A stretch of DNA of 64,000 nt from Aeromonas veronii. Lineage in GTDB: Bacteria; Pseudomonadota; Gammaproteobacteria; Enterobacterales; Aeromonadaceae. The stretch is from contig CP101033.1 in the NCBI GenBank assembly GCA_041319085.1, positions 2,506,501-2,570,500 of the forward strand, in the 5' to 3' direction. Numbering within the stretch: the first letter of the stretch is position 1; each line of letters starts with the position of its first letter. Shown piece by piece: positions 45,997 through 54,592 of this stretch. A program made the position numbers and the translations under genes. The notes beneath the pieces were generated by a model, which saw only the letters and a program-made list of their open reading frames with translations, ran no database searches and was not told the origin of the DNA.

Positions 45997-46458
45997 ATGA
46001 CCCTCTACCCCGAACACCGCTATGACGATCACGGCCAGTTGCGCCCGCCCCTCTGGTTCTGGCCCATCGCCCTGTTGCTGACCCGCTCGGTCTGGCTCTT
46101 TCTGATGGCCGGCGTCACCCGCGAGAGCGGCAGCGAGATCCTGACCCTCTTCTATCCGGACAAGATCACTCTCTATATCAGCCTGCTGACCGACGTGCCC
46201 GCCATGCTGGCGTTGCTCGCCTGCGGCGGCACCTATCAGCAGACCCAGAGCATTCGCGCCAGACTCCGGCGCCACAGCCCGCTGCTGCTGCTCTGCTCTA
46301 CCGTCAGCGGGCTGCTGATGCAACTGCACAGCCTCAATCTGCAGAAGTGGTCGTTCATCTGGCCCACCGCACTGGTGCTGGTCGCCAGCCTCTGGTCACT
46401 CTGGTATCTGCTGCGCAGTCGCCAACTGCGGGAATATGCCGCAGATCAGCCCCACTGA
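45997..46458 (+). CDS. DUF2919 inner-membrane protein (YfeZ-like)
   Basis: 153 residues with about four predicted membrane helices (LWFWPIALLLTRSVWLFLMAG, ITLYISLLTDVPAMLALLAC, LLLLCSTVSGLLMQL, IWPTALVLVASLWSLWYLL). The YDDHGQLRPPLWFWPI opening and MAGVTRESGSEILTLFYPD are like E. coli YfeZ. Function is unknown in the family. It lies just right of the IS50-like element, so its promoter must be in the 105-bp gap or inside the element. Confidence 0.8.
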   Translation: MTLYPEHRYDDHGQLRPPLWFWPIALLLTRSVWLFLMAGVTRESGSEILTLFYPDKITLYISLLTDVPAMLALLACGGTYQQTQSIRARLRRHSPLLLLCSTVSGLLMQLHSLNLQKWSFIWPTALVLVASLWSLWYLLRSRQLREYAADQPH

Positions 46459-46470
46459 CGGGGCTGACAC

Positions 46471-47241
46471 CTATTGACGAGTGACCCGGATCTGCAGGGT
46501 CTGGCGCTCGCTCTGGCTGCCTCGCCCTCCCTGTAGCTGGGTACCGAGACTGCTCCCTTGATCCGTAGAACTGGTCGAGAGCTCCCCCACCGTCAGCCAC
46601 TGGCCCGGGGCCCCGCTCACCTCGGTGGCACTCTGCCCACGATTGATGGTGCCCTGCTCCAGCCTCGCCTGTTCGCGGCTCAGCGCAATCTGCACCCGAT
46701 CGCCAATCAAGGTGGCCGTGGCATAGAGGCCGTTAACCAGCGGCATCATCCCCACCACGGCGCCCCCGTTCCACTGATAGAAAGTCACCGGCTGATAGGA
46801 GCCCATCTGCAGCAACACGGGGCGACCCGAAAGGCCGCGCACCTGCCAGCTGTCGTTCTGGCTGCGCTGGTACTGCTGGGCGTTGCCATCGAGCAGCCAC
46901 TGCCGCTTGGCCTCGTCGCGACTGATTGAGCCCCCCAGTTGCTGGCCGCTGGCGGCCCCATCCACACGCCACTCGATAAGCAGGCTTTGCGGCGGCTGGT
47001 TGATCTGCGCCAGCGTGGCTTCGGCCTCCTGCAGCTGGGCTGACGTCCCGCTCAGTACCAGCTGGTTACCCATGGCACTCACCCCAAGTTGGGGATAGAT
47101 CTCCTTGAGGGTCTGCACCGCCGCCTGCGCCTCGAAGACCGGGATCACTTTCACCTCGGCCCATAGCGACGAGCTCCAGAGTCCCATCATGCAGCCAAGC
47201 CACAGCAGCGCCCTGCGGCCAACCTTGCCCATCCTAACCAT
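46471..47241 (-). CDS. Exported protein with a secretin N1-like (NolW/STN) fold segment
   Basis: 256 residues with a signal peptide (RRALLWLGCMMGLWSSSLWA then EVKVIP). Residues about 30-85 (VFEAQAAVQTLKEIYPQLGVSAMGNQ, LVLSGTSAQLQEAEATLAQIN) have the shape of the short secretin ring-building domains that handle loops in the periplasm. The rest is Ser/Gln/Gly-rich beta-like sequence without a channel domain, so it is not a secretin itself. Function unknown. It is convergent with the DUF2919 gene, with 12 bp between stops. Confidence 0.65.
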   Translation of the reverse strand: MVRMGKVGRRALLWLGCMMGLWSSSLWAEVKVIPVFEAQAAVQTLKEIYPQLGVSAMGNQLVLSGTSAQLQEAEATLAQINQPPQSLLIEWRVDGAASGQQLGGSISRDEAKRQWLLDGNAQQYQRSQNDSWQVRGLSGRPVLLQMGSYQPVTFYQWNGGAVVGMMPLVNGLYATATLIGDRVQIALSREQARLEQGTINRGQSATEVSGAPGQWLTVGELSTSSTDQGSSLGTQLQGGRGSQSERQTLQIRVTRQ

Positions 47242-47480
47242 TGCGATCTCCTCTTTCTCTGTGCTCTTCTCGCACTCTGTTCTCTCTGCTCAGGCGTAGA
47301 CCCACGCCCGCAGCCAACAGCTCTGCCTTATTCCGCTCACTCGTCGATGATGAACCCGGCGGTTGCCAAAAAACAATCGGGAATGCAGCAACCCAGTGAT
47401 TTCCCACGGAATGAGCCTCTCATTCCACGTCCATTATCGCGTAAGATAGCGCCATCATAGTTGCCCAAGCGGAATCCATC

Positions 47481-48032
47481 ATGTTGAAACAGCTGTTGTT
47501 ACTCCCCCTCGTCCTGCTGCTGGGAGCCTGCTCGCTGACCCAGTACAACGTCAGCGAGGCCGAAATCAACCAGTACCTCAAAGAGCAGGTCTCTTTTGAA
47601 AAACAGCTGGGGATCCCCGGCATCATGTTGAGCAAGATCCGTCTGGATGAGATGCAGAGCCGTATCGGCCGCAAACAAGCGGAGCGCATCGAGCTGGACG
47701 CCGCTGGCGACCTGCAGGTGAGCAGCCCCCTTGGCAGCCAGCAGATGAAGGTACGTTTTGCCCTGAGCGCCCGCCCGGAATATGTCGCCGATCAGGGGGC
47801 CATCTATCTGCGAGATCTCGAACTGGTCTCGGTCAAGACCGAGCCGGCCGATATCGGGGCCGCCCTCACCCCGCTGCTGCCCACCTTCAATCAGTCGCTC
47901 TCCCTGTTCCTGTCGCAGACCCCGGTCTACCGCCTCGACAGCAGCCGCAAAAACGAAGCCAGGATCAAGGAGAAGGTCGAAGCCCTCAAGGTAGAGCCGG
48001 GCCGTCTGGTCATCCCGTTCAAGCTGCTCTGA
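47481..48032 (+). CDS. DUF1439 lipoprotein, YceB-like
   Basis: 183 residues. The lipobox is LLLGACSL (lipidated Cys17), and the aspartate rule does not retain it at the inner membrane, so it is probably outer-membrane anchored. NVSEAEINQYLKEQVSFEKQLGIPGIM and the C-terminal alternating strands match YceB/DUF1439, a family folded like lipid-binding TULIP proteins. The role is unknown. Single gene. Confidence 0.82.
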   Translation: MLKQLLLLPLVLLLGACSLTQYNVSEAEINQYLKEQVSFEKQLGIPGIMLSKIRLDEMQSRIGRKQAERIELDAAGDLQVSSPLGSQQMKVRFALSARPEYVADQGAIYLRDLELVSVKTEPADIGAALTPLLPTFNQSLSLFLSQTPVYRLDSSRKNEARIKEKVEALKVEPGRLVIPFKLL

Positions 48033-48155
48033 TCCCCGCTTTAGAGGCACTTTTATCGCAATAAGCAGATAACTGCCCTCTTCGACAGCGCACATCCTGT
48101 TTAACGTGCTGTTGATCGGGGCGGTTTTTTACTTCTCAAGTCCCAGTTAACACAT

Positions 48156-48174
48156 CATAATGCAGACCATTCTC
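48156..48174 (+). promoter_or_regulatory. Possible Fur box upstream of the large exported protein gene
   Basis: CATAATGCAGACCATTCTC matches the Fur consensus at 13 of 19 positions, 54 bp before the ATG. It is clearly weaker than the hutW site and could be chance. Confidence 0.35.
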
Positions 48175-48227
48175 ATTTAGATTCGTCATGAGAAGCGTCA
48201 ATAATAAAACCAATGGTGAGAAGGGAC

Positions 48228-50225
48228 ATGAGAAAAACCGTACTGGTTCAGGCGATCGCCTGCGCACTGATCAGCGGCGCCGCACACGCTGCCGTCAAAG
48301 TCGAAGACAAGACATTCAATACCGCCGCCAATATGCTGGCCTATACCGAATTCGAACTCTCCGGTGAACCGCTGGCCGAAGCGCTGGGGCTGGATCTGGA
48401 TGTGCTGGATGCTAACCGTGCCGATGAGCCGACCCCGTTCGACTTCGCTGCCGGCATCGAATCCTACGAGTACTCCGAAGAGGCGATGTACGCCCTCAAT
48501 TACCAATCCGGCATGGGCCCTCATCTGGTGAACGGACCGCAAAACCTGGCCCGTGGTGGCACCATGGCCTCTCTGGGGCAACGGGTGCTGGCCATGGCCG
48601 ATGCCGTTGGCTTCCCGGCTGATGAAGTGCCGCAGGGCATGTATCCCCTCTCCCTGCCCTACGCCTCCGCCAATTCGGAGTTTGCCCAGGCTGTCAACGC
48701 CACCCCGGTCAATGGCGACCAGATCACCATCAAGACCGCCAAAGGCACCGAGAAGACCGTCAAGACCCAGGTGCCCGCCTACTTCCGTGACTACAGCACC
48801 CTGCGCTGGAGCGGCAGTGACAACCTGCTGGTGCCCGCAGCCGTGGGCGGCATCCTGCTCAAAGAGGTGATGTGGTCGCAAGACTTCCTCGGCGGCATGC
48901 ACGTAGCCGAGACCGATGAAGAGGTAGAAGCCGCCTCCGCCACCATGGATCAGGATGGCAAGCACAAGCTGGGCGTCTCTGCCGCTGATGGCTTCAACGG
49001 CATGATGCTGACCGAGCAATCCATCGACAAGCTGGCCATCATGCAGAACCAGCTCGGCTTCGATGGCAAGCAACTGGGCGCCAAGATCACCCCGCAGTAC
49101 GATCCGGCCAAGGGCGTTGTCTACTTCCCCCATCAGGTGAAAGTGACCGAAACCAGCAACAACGATGCCGGTGCCATCGGCAAGCTGGAGGTGGTGGATG
49201 GCTCCGCCCAGCTGCGCGATGCCTGGATGATGCTGTGGCCGCTCTCCGAGTTCTATGCCTTCAGCGATCAGCGCAGCGCCAACACCAACCAGAACCCGGC
49301 CTTCCACGCCGTGTTTGACGGCGCGCCGTTTGCCGCCGCACCGGCTGCCAACAAGGCCAATGACCTGGCCAAAGCGGTCGCGGGCAGCGATGCCTTCTCG
49401 CTGGCGATCAATCTCTCCAACCTCACCTTCAAGAACCTGGCAGCCCTGCACTTTGATACCAAGGCTGGCACCCTGGTCGACAGCTGGCAGGCAGGCAAAC
49501 AGAGCAAGCATGTCACCACCTTTGACGCTGCTTACGCCCTGGTCGCCCTGCAGATCTTCCAGCGCGCTCAGGATGCGCTGCCGGTCGGTTATGCCGCCGG
49601 TGACAATGGCGAACTGAACCTCAAGACCAAACAGGGTCAGCAGGCGCTTGAGCTTATCCGCAAACAGGCCGATTTCATCCTTGCCAACCTCAAGGGCAAA
49701 AATGGTCTGGTGCATGACGGCATCACCCTGGGTGGCAAGCTCGATGCAGGCCACTCCATCGATGCGCAGTTCGCCGCCATCCGTGGTCTGACGGCTGCCT
49801 TCCTCGCTACCTCCGATGCCAAGTACCGCACCGCTGCCCGCGAGCTGTTCATCGCCACCGACAAGGCCTACTTCAATGCCAAAGCGGGCACCTGGCTGAC
49901 GGGTAAACAGGGTGAATACACTCCCTGGACCCAGGCTGCCATCTCCGGCGCCCTGCGATCTGCCATGCTGAACCTGCGCAACGAAGGGGCCGAGAAGGCG
50001 CCCGAGCTGGAGCTGGCCAAGCTGACCGGTCAGTACGTCAGCTGGTTCCGTGGCACCGTCAACGGTGGCATGCAGATGGCCGAGTGGATCGGTGACTCCG
50101 GCGAGAACATCATCGAAGGTGCTGGCAGCGATACCGATGAAGATGACGTACCGCAAGTGACCGCCGCTGGTGGCAAGCACGGCTCCGCCATGGTGATGGC
50201 CGCCAAAGCGGTGGTTAGCGAGTAA
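48228..50225 (+). CDS. Large exported protein of unknown function
   Basis: 665 residues from the ATG at 48228 (AGAAGGGA upstream). A clear signal peptide RKTVLVQAIACALISGAAHA is cleaved before AVKVED. The mature protein is acidic and Ala-rich, without membrane helices, cysteine clusters or haem motifs. The second half (about residues 370-640) has paired helices such as TFDAAYALVALQIFQRAQDAL, DAQFAAIRGLTAAFLATSDAKY and WTQAAISGALRSAMLNL, suggesting an alpha/alpha-toroid repeat fold. I do not recognise a family. It is followed by a strong terminator and precedes convergent glgC. A weak Fur-like site lies upstream. Confidence 0.8.
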   Translation: MRKTVLVQAIACALISGAAHAAVKVEDKTFNTAANMLAYTEFELSGEPLAEALGLDLDVLDANRADEPTPFDFAAGIESYEYSEEAMYALNYQSGMGPHLVNGPQNLARGGTMASLGQRVLAMADAVGFPADEVPQGMYPLSLPYASANSEFAQAVNATPVNGDQITIKTAKGTEKTVKTQVPAYFRDYSTLRWSGSDNLLVPAAVGGILLKEVMWSQDFLGGMHVAETDEEVEAASATMDQDGKHKLGVSAADGFNGMMLTEQSIDKLAIMQNQLGFDGKQLGAKITPQYDPAKGVVYFPHQVKVTETSNNDAGAIGKLEVVDGSAQLRDAWMMLWPLSEFYAFSDQRSANTNQNPAFHAVFDGAPFAAAPAANKANDLAKAVAGSDAFSLAINLSNLTFKNLAALHFDTKAGTLVDSWQAGKQSKHVTTFDAAYALVALQIFQRAQDALPVGYAAGDNGELNLKTKQGQQALELIRKQADFILANLKGKNGLVHDGITLGGKLDAGHSIDAQFAAIRGLTAAFLATSDAKYRTAARELFIATDKAYFNAKAGTWLTGKQGEYTPWTQAAISGALRSAMLNLRNEGAEKAPELELAKLTGQYVSWFRGTVNGGMQMAEWIGDSGENIIEGAGSDTDEDDVPQVTAAGGKHGSAMVMAAKAVVSE

Positions 50226-50247
50226 ACATCGCCATTCACCAGCATGA

Positions 50248-50274
50248 AAAAGGGAGCCAGATTGGCTCCCTTTT
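50248..50274. terminator. Bidirectional terminator between the exported protein gene and glgC
   Basis: 11-bp stem AAAAGGGAGCC with GGCTCCCTTTT, 5-nt loop. Confidence 0.88.
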
Positions 50275-50309
50275 CATTACGGCGTCTGACACAGTTTCAA
50301 GGACCGTCC

Positions 50310-51584
50310 TCAAACCAGCTTGTCCAGCATCTCCTTGGTCACCAGCACAATCCCCTGCTCGGAGCGGTAGAAGCGGCGGCTATCCTCATCGGCATTTTCG
50401 CCCACCACCAGCCCATCAGGCAGCACACATCCCTTGTCCACGACCACCCGACGCAAACGGCAGCCAGCGCCAATCTCGACCCCGGGGAAGATGATGGCCT
50501 GATCCAGGGTGCAGAAAGAGTGCACCCGCACATTGGTAAAGAGCACCGAGTTGAGCACGAACGAGCCGCTGACAATGGTCCCGCCCGCAAACATAGAGTT
50601 GATGGTCATGCCGTGCTGGCCATTGCGGTCCTGCACAAACTTGGCCGGTGGCGTCAGGGTCTGGCTGGTCCAGATGGGCCAGTTCTGATCGTAGATATCG
50701 AGCTCGGGCAGCACGGAGGCGAGATCCATGTTTGCTTCCCAGAACGAATCCAACGTCCCCACGTCACGCCAGTAGGGTTTTTGCCCCTCACGCGCACCGA
50801 CACAGGACATGTTGAAGGGGTGAGCAAAGGCCATCCCCTCCTCCACGATGCGGGGGATCACATCCATCCCGAAGTCGTGTTTGGAGTCCTGATTGTGAAT
50901 ATCCTCCTCCAGCAGTTGGTAGAGGTACTCCGCCTCGAAGATATAGATCCCCATGGAGGCCAGCGAGCGATCCTCGCAACCCGGCATGGCGGGCGGATTG
51001 GCCGGTTTTTCAACAAAGGCGCGGATCTTGCGCTGCTCGTCGATATCCATGATCCCGAAGGCGGATGCCTCGGCCCGTGGCACCTCGATACAGGCCACCG
51101 TCACCTTGGCGCCAAGGCGGACATGGTCGAGCAGCATGGCGGCGTAATCCATCTTGTAGATGTGATCCCCTGCCAACACCACCAGATATTTGGGGCCGTA
51201 GTCACGGATGATATCGACGTTCTGATAGATGGCATCGGCGGTGCCGCGATACCAGTGCACCTCGTCCACCCGTTGCTGGGCAGGGAGCAGGTCGATGAAT
51301 TCGTTCATCTGGTAACGCAAGAAAGACCAGCCAGACTGCAGGTGGCGCAGCAGGCTGTGGGATTTGTATTGGGTGACGACACCAACACGGCGGATCCCCG
51401 AGTTGATACAGTTGGAGAGCACAAAATCAATGATCCGGAATTTGCCACCGAAATGGACGGCAGGCTTGGCACGGTTGTCGGTCAACTGCCTCAGGCGGCT
51501 GCCACGTCCACCCGCCAGCACCAGTGCCATACTCTGGTTCAATAATTGTCGTGCTTTGGCACTATTTTCGGGCTCTAACAACAT
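50310..51584 (-). CDS. glgC: Glucose-1-phosphate adenylyltransferase
   Basis: 424-residue enzyme making ADP-glucose, the committed step of glycogen synthesis. The nucleotidyltransferase loop reads [57 protein letters not shown] and the sugar site [18 protein letters not shown] follow, then a C-terminal left-handed beta-helix. Usually allosteric (fructose-1,6-bisphosphate activating, AMP inhibiting). It is a stand-alone gene here; other glg genes except glgP are outside the window. Divergent from the csrD-like gene, which may link it to carbon-storage control. Confidence 0.95.
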   Translation of the reverse strand: MLLEPENSAKARQLLNQSMALVLAGGRGSRLRQLTDNRAKPAVHFGGKFRIIDFVLSNCINSGIRRVGVVTQYKSHSLLRHLQSGWSFLRYQMNEFIDLLPAQQRVDEVHWYRGTADAIYQNVDIIRDYGPKYLVVLAGDHIYKMDYAAMLLDHVRLGAKVTVACIEVPRAEASAFGIMDIDEQRKIRAFVEKPANPPAMPGCEDRSLASMGIYIFEAEYLYQLLEEDIHNQDSKHDFGMDVIPRIVEEGMAFAHPFNMSCVGAREGQKPYWRDVGTLDSFWEANMDLASVLPELDIYDQNWPIWTSQTLTPPAKFVQDRNGQHGMTINSMFAGGTIVSGSFVLNSVLFTNVRVHSFCTLDQAIIFPGVEIGAGCRLRRVVVDKGCVLPDGLVVGENADEDSRRFYRSEQGIVLVTKEMLDKLV

Positions 51585-51774
51585 GATTTACCTCTGCCTT
51601 GTTTGATCTATTTTCAACTCATCTTCGCCTGTTTCCAGCGCCATGAAAGTGGTTTCACTCACATTTAACCGATCCCAATTGACCCTTTTAACCGAGTTAC
51701 GAGGATATAGCATGCTTTGCTCCGCTAGCTTGGTTAAAATTCCCCCATTAAGCAGCCACTTCAAGGATGACAAG

Positions 51775-53415
51775 ATGGTTCACAAGCTCGGACGTTCCCT
51801 GTTTCTCATCGCCACCATAGTGACCATACCCCTGCTGCTGCTGCAAGCAGTTTGGTTGGCCCTTCAGAGCACACCACTCACCCTGGCCATTATTGTGGCC
51901 ACCACACTGCTTGGCATGATCCTGCTGCTGATGCTGGCCATTCGCACCCTGGATGGCCTGCTCCAGCATCAGGAGCTCACCTGGGTCAAGGCGATCAGGG
52001 GTCGGGATCCCTCACAACTCGATGAGCCCGCCTCCCAGGAAGTGCTGCAACAGTTGCTGGAGCAGTTCGAAAGCGCCGAGCAGAGCGCCCATCGCCAGCT
52101 GACCGAGTTGAACAACTTGGCCACCACCGACGAGTTGACCCAGCTACTCAACCGCCATGCGTTTCGCCGCGACATGACCGAGCTGTTGCAGCGGGATCAG
52201 GACACCCAGACCGCTACCCTGGTGCTGATCCGAGCCACCGAGCTTGGCAAGATCAACGCCCAGCGCGGCTTCCAGTCTGGCGATGCCTACATCAAGGACA
52301 TGGCCGCCCTCATCAAGCGGGTAGTGAGCCGCTTCCCGGGCAATCAGGTTTATCGCATTTCGGGGGCCGATTTTGCCGTGCTGGTGCAACCGGCAGCCAA
52401 TATTCCCCCCCATCTGCTGGGGCAGGATTTGAAGGTGGCCTTTGATCAGTATCAGGATCAGCACGAGCTGGAGAGTACCGGTTACTCGGGGCTGACCAAG
52501 CTCAGCAGTGGCCAGAAAATTGAAGCCGTGCTGGCCAGAGCGGATCTGGCGCTGGCCCGCGCCCAGACCGAAACCATCAACGGCTGGGCCATCCAGCAGG
52601 ACGACAACGTCTCCGATCTTCAAGGACAGCGCCACTGGCGCGAGGTATTGACCGAAGTGCTGGCGCAGGAGCAGCTCAGCTTTAGCTACCAGCCGATCCA
52701 GCCCCTGCACCGCAGTATGCTGGCCTACAACGAGATCTACACCCGCTTCAGCGGCAGCGACGGCACCGCCCTGCCCACCGACACCCTGTTTGCCATGGCG
52801 CAGCGGCTGGATATGGTGATGCGGCTGGAACAGCTGGTCATTACCCACATCATGCGTCAGTACCGCGCCTTTGGTGCCAACCAGAGTCGCTGGGGGATCA
52901 ACCTCTCCCCCAACCTGCTGCAAAACAGCGCCTTCCTGATCTGGCTTGATCGCCAGCTGCTCAAAGATCCCAATACCACCGCCAATCTGGTGTTCGAACT
53001 GGATGAAGAGCATCTGGAGCGCAACCTGCCCGGCGCCAAGCGGGTGTTTGAACTGCTGCGCCGCAACGGCAGCCGATCGGCCATCGCCAACTTCGGCAAG
53101 GGGATCGGTTCCTTTACCCTGTTTCGCGAGCTCAAGCCCGACTACATCAAGCTGGATCCCGCCCTGATTACCGGGCTGGAGCAGGATCAGACCAACCAGC
53201 AGTTCGTGCGGATGATCGTCGATGTATCACATCGGATGGGGTGTCAGGTAATAGCAGAGGGGGTAGAACAACTTGGCCAGAAACAGCTGCTGCAGGGGAT
53301 GTACGTGGATGGCTTGCAGGGCTATCTGATCGCCCGGCCGCAACCGCTGCGACCGGATATCAGCCAGCTGGGGCTCTTTACTGAGGATGCTTCAGCTTCA
53401 AAAGGGTCAGAATGA
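51775..53415 (+). CDS. csrD: CsrD/MshH-like protein with degenerate GGDEF and EAL domains
   Basis: 546 residues from the ATG at 51775 (AAGGA upstream); an upstream frame to 51643 lacks support. Two membrane helices (about 5-27 and 35-55), a short coiled segment with a HAMP-like position, a GGDEF-fold domain whose active site reads YRISGADFAVL instead of GGDEF, and an EAL-fold domain where the first motif is AYNEIYTRF rather than EALLR. Neither enzyme activity is expected. This pattern matches CsrD, which targets CsrB/CsrC RNAs to RNase E, and its Vibrio relative MshH. It is divergent from glgC, a gene whose homologue is a classic CsrA target. Confidence 0.8.
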   Translation: MVHKLGRSLFLIATIVTIPLLLLQAVWLALQSTPLTLAIIVATTLLGMILLLMLAIRTLDGLLQHQELTWVKAIRGRDPSQLDEPASQEVLQQLLEQFESAEQSAHRQLTELNNLATTDELTQLLNRHAFRRDMTELLQRDQDTQTATLVLIRATELGKINAQRGFQSGDAYIKDMAALIKRVVSRFPGNQVYRISGADFAVLVQPAANIPPHLLGQDLKVAFDQYQDQHELESTGYSGLTKLSSGQKIEAVLARADLALARAQTETINGWAIQQDDNVSDLQGQRHWREVLTEVLAQEQLSFSYQPIQPLHRSMLAYNEIYTRFSGSDGTALPTDTLFAMAQRLDMVMRLEQLVITHIMRQYRAFGANQSRWGINLSPNLLQNSAFLIWLDRQLLKDPNTTANLVFELDEEHLERNLPGAKRVFELLRRNGSRSAIANFGKGIGSFTLFRELKPDYIKLDPALITGLEQDQTNQQFVRMIVDVSHRMGCQVIAEGVEQLGQKQLLQGMYVDGLQGYLIARPQPLRPDISQLGLFTEDASASKGSE

Positions 53416-53872
53416 TATCGTTGAGCTGGCGATAGCGCTCCAGCTCTTTTTGATCGTACCGGGTCGCCAGTGTGGTGGGGTTGTGGCGGTTCTTGAGGTA
53501 ACGGTTGATTTGCAGGCGATTGAACCCCGCCACCTGATAGACCTGGCCAAGCAGGGTATTGAGCTCATCGTGCTCCAGACCGGCTCTGGCCAGATAGTCA
53601 CCATCGGCGGGACTCTCGGTCTGGTGGCTCCACTTGCCAATGCGGCCACTCTCTTGCAGATAGCTGAGCCACTGCTCGATATAGAGCGGTTTACATCCCG
53701 CCAACAGATTGAAAAAGCCCACCGCATCGCAACGACAACCACTCAGGAGCACGACCGCCAGCTGATCGTCATCGCACTCGAAGGTGACAGGCCCAGCTTG
53801 CGCCCAGTCCAGCGCCTGCACCCGAATGCTGGCCTTCTCACCCACAGCTCCCGTTACGTCGAATACAAACAT
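53378..53872 (-). CDS. Conserved-looking hypothetical protein
   Basis: 164 residues with a strong GGGAGGAG ribosome site 6 nt before the ATG, which favours this strand over the overlapping + frame (53387-53899). It has no signal peptide or membrane segment. Its C-terminus is rich in Arg, Asn and Lys (NRYLKNRHNPTTLATRYDQKELERYRQLNDIILTLLK). Two nearby cysteines (GCRCDAV) could bind a metal. Its 3' end overlaps the csrD 3' end by 38 bp in convergent orientation. I do not recognise the family. Confidence 0.65.
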   Translation of the reverse strand: MFVFDVTGAVGEKASIRVQALDWAQAGPVTFECDDDQLAVVLLSGCRCDAVGFFNLLAGCKPLYIEQWLSYLQESGRIGKWSHQTESPADGDYLARAGLEHDELNTLLGQVYQVAGFNRLQINRYLKNRHNPTTLATRYDQKELERYRQLNDIILTLLKLKHPQ

Positions 53873-53974
53873 GGCGCTCCTCCCTTGGCAAAAGGTTGAT
53901 GATGGACCATCCCCCCGACAGGTGCAAAGGCAAATCGGCTTTTAACTCATCAATCTGGATATTCGACCATAAAA

Positions 53975-54006
53975 AAGACCGGTATCCGCTCACAAATACC
54001 GGTCTT
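53975..54006 (-). terminator. Terminator of the DUF2750 gene
   Basis: 11-bp stem AAGACCGGTAT with ATACCGGTCTT followed on the minus strand by TTTTTTATGG. Confidence 0.85.
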
Positions 54007-54010
54007 AATA

Positions 54011-54038
54011 TTGATGGCCTGTACGTTGAGGCCATCAA
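54011..54038. repeat. Second hairpin after the DUF2750 gene
   Basis: 10-bp perfect inverted repeat TTGATGGCCT with AGGCCATCAA around an 8-nt loop, lying between the stop codon and the terminator. Confidence 0.6.
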
Positions 54039-54049
54039 TGGAGGCGCTT

Positions 54050-54412
54050 TCAGGCGTCCAGTTCAACCAGTGCCTTGGCCAACTCGATGGGTTCGAGCTC
54101 CTGACCTTCCAGATCGGCGTTCCAGTTCGGGCCGACCAGCACATCGTCTTCATCCAGATCGTTGATCCAGATATCGAGAAACTCTTCCAGATCGATCACT
54201 TCCGGCTCGTAATCGGCCCACTCGTCGACGCAGTGCAGACGGGCGTCCTCTTCGGCAGACCAGAGCGGCATCACATCGGCGTCTTCAAATTCGGCGGAGC
54301 GGCAGACGACCCAGTCTTCCCCATAGCGCAGACCCCACACCTGACCCGACTCGCGGACTTGTTCGATAAACAGTTGGAAATTGGCGTCAAGGTTGTCGTT
54401 AAGCATGCTCAT
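54050..54412 (-). CDS. Small acidic DUF2750-family protein
   Basis: 120 residues from the ATG at 54412 with AGAGAGAA upstream. Family-like features are FIEQVRESGQVWGLRYGEDWVVCRSAEFEDADVMPLWSAEEDA, then a strongly acidic tail with DIWINDLDEDDVLVGPNWNADLEG. It has no signal peptide and is probably cytoplasmic. DUF2750 proteins have no known function. Single gene. Confidence 0.78.
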   Translation of the reverse strand: MSMLNDNLDANFQLFIEQVRESGQVWGLRYGEDWVVCRSAEFEDADVMPLWSAEEDARLHCVDEWADYEPEVIDLEEFLDIWINDLDEDDVLVGPNWNADLEGQELEPIELAKALVELDA

Positions 54413-54551
54413 GGGGTTCTCTCTTTCTTTCGGGTGCTGCGGCATTGTCGGGCGACAATACGATGGCCAAATGGTGTCGCAAAAGTGACATGGACTCAAG
54501 CATATTGGGGTTATTACTGGAAAAAAGCCGGGATAACCCCTATTAGCCTGC

Positions 54552-54577
54552 AAAAACGCCTCCCGATGGAGGCGTCT
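54552..54577 (-). terminator. Terminator of gsk
   Basis: 8-bp stem ACGCCTCC with GGAGGCGT, loop CGAT, five T following on the minus strand. Confidence 0.8.
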
Positions 54578-54592
54578 TGCAGATTCAGGAGA

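Noticed and set aside
48198..50180. 660-codon - strand frame opposite the large exported protein
   Set aside because: The + strand gene has a signal peptide, a ribosome site and a terminator; the antisense frame has none of these.
53387..53899. 170-codon + strand frame opposite the hypothetical gene at 53378-53872
   Set aside because: The minus-strand frame has a strong GGGAGGAG site at its start; the + frame starts inside the end of csrD without one.
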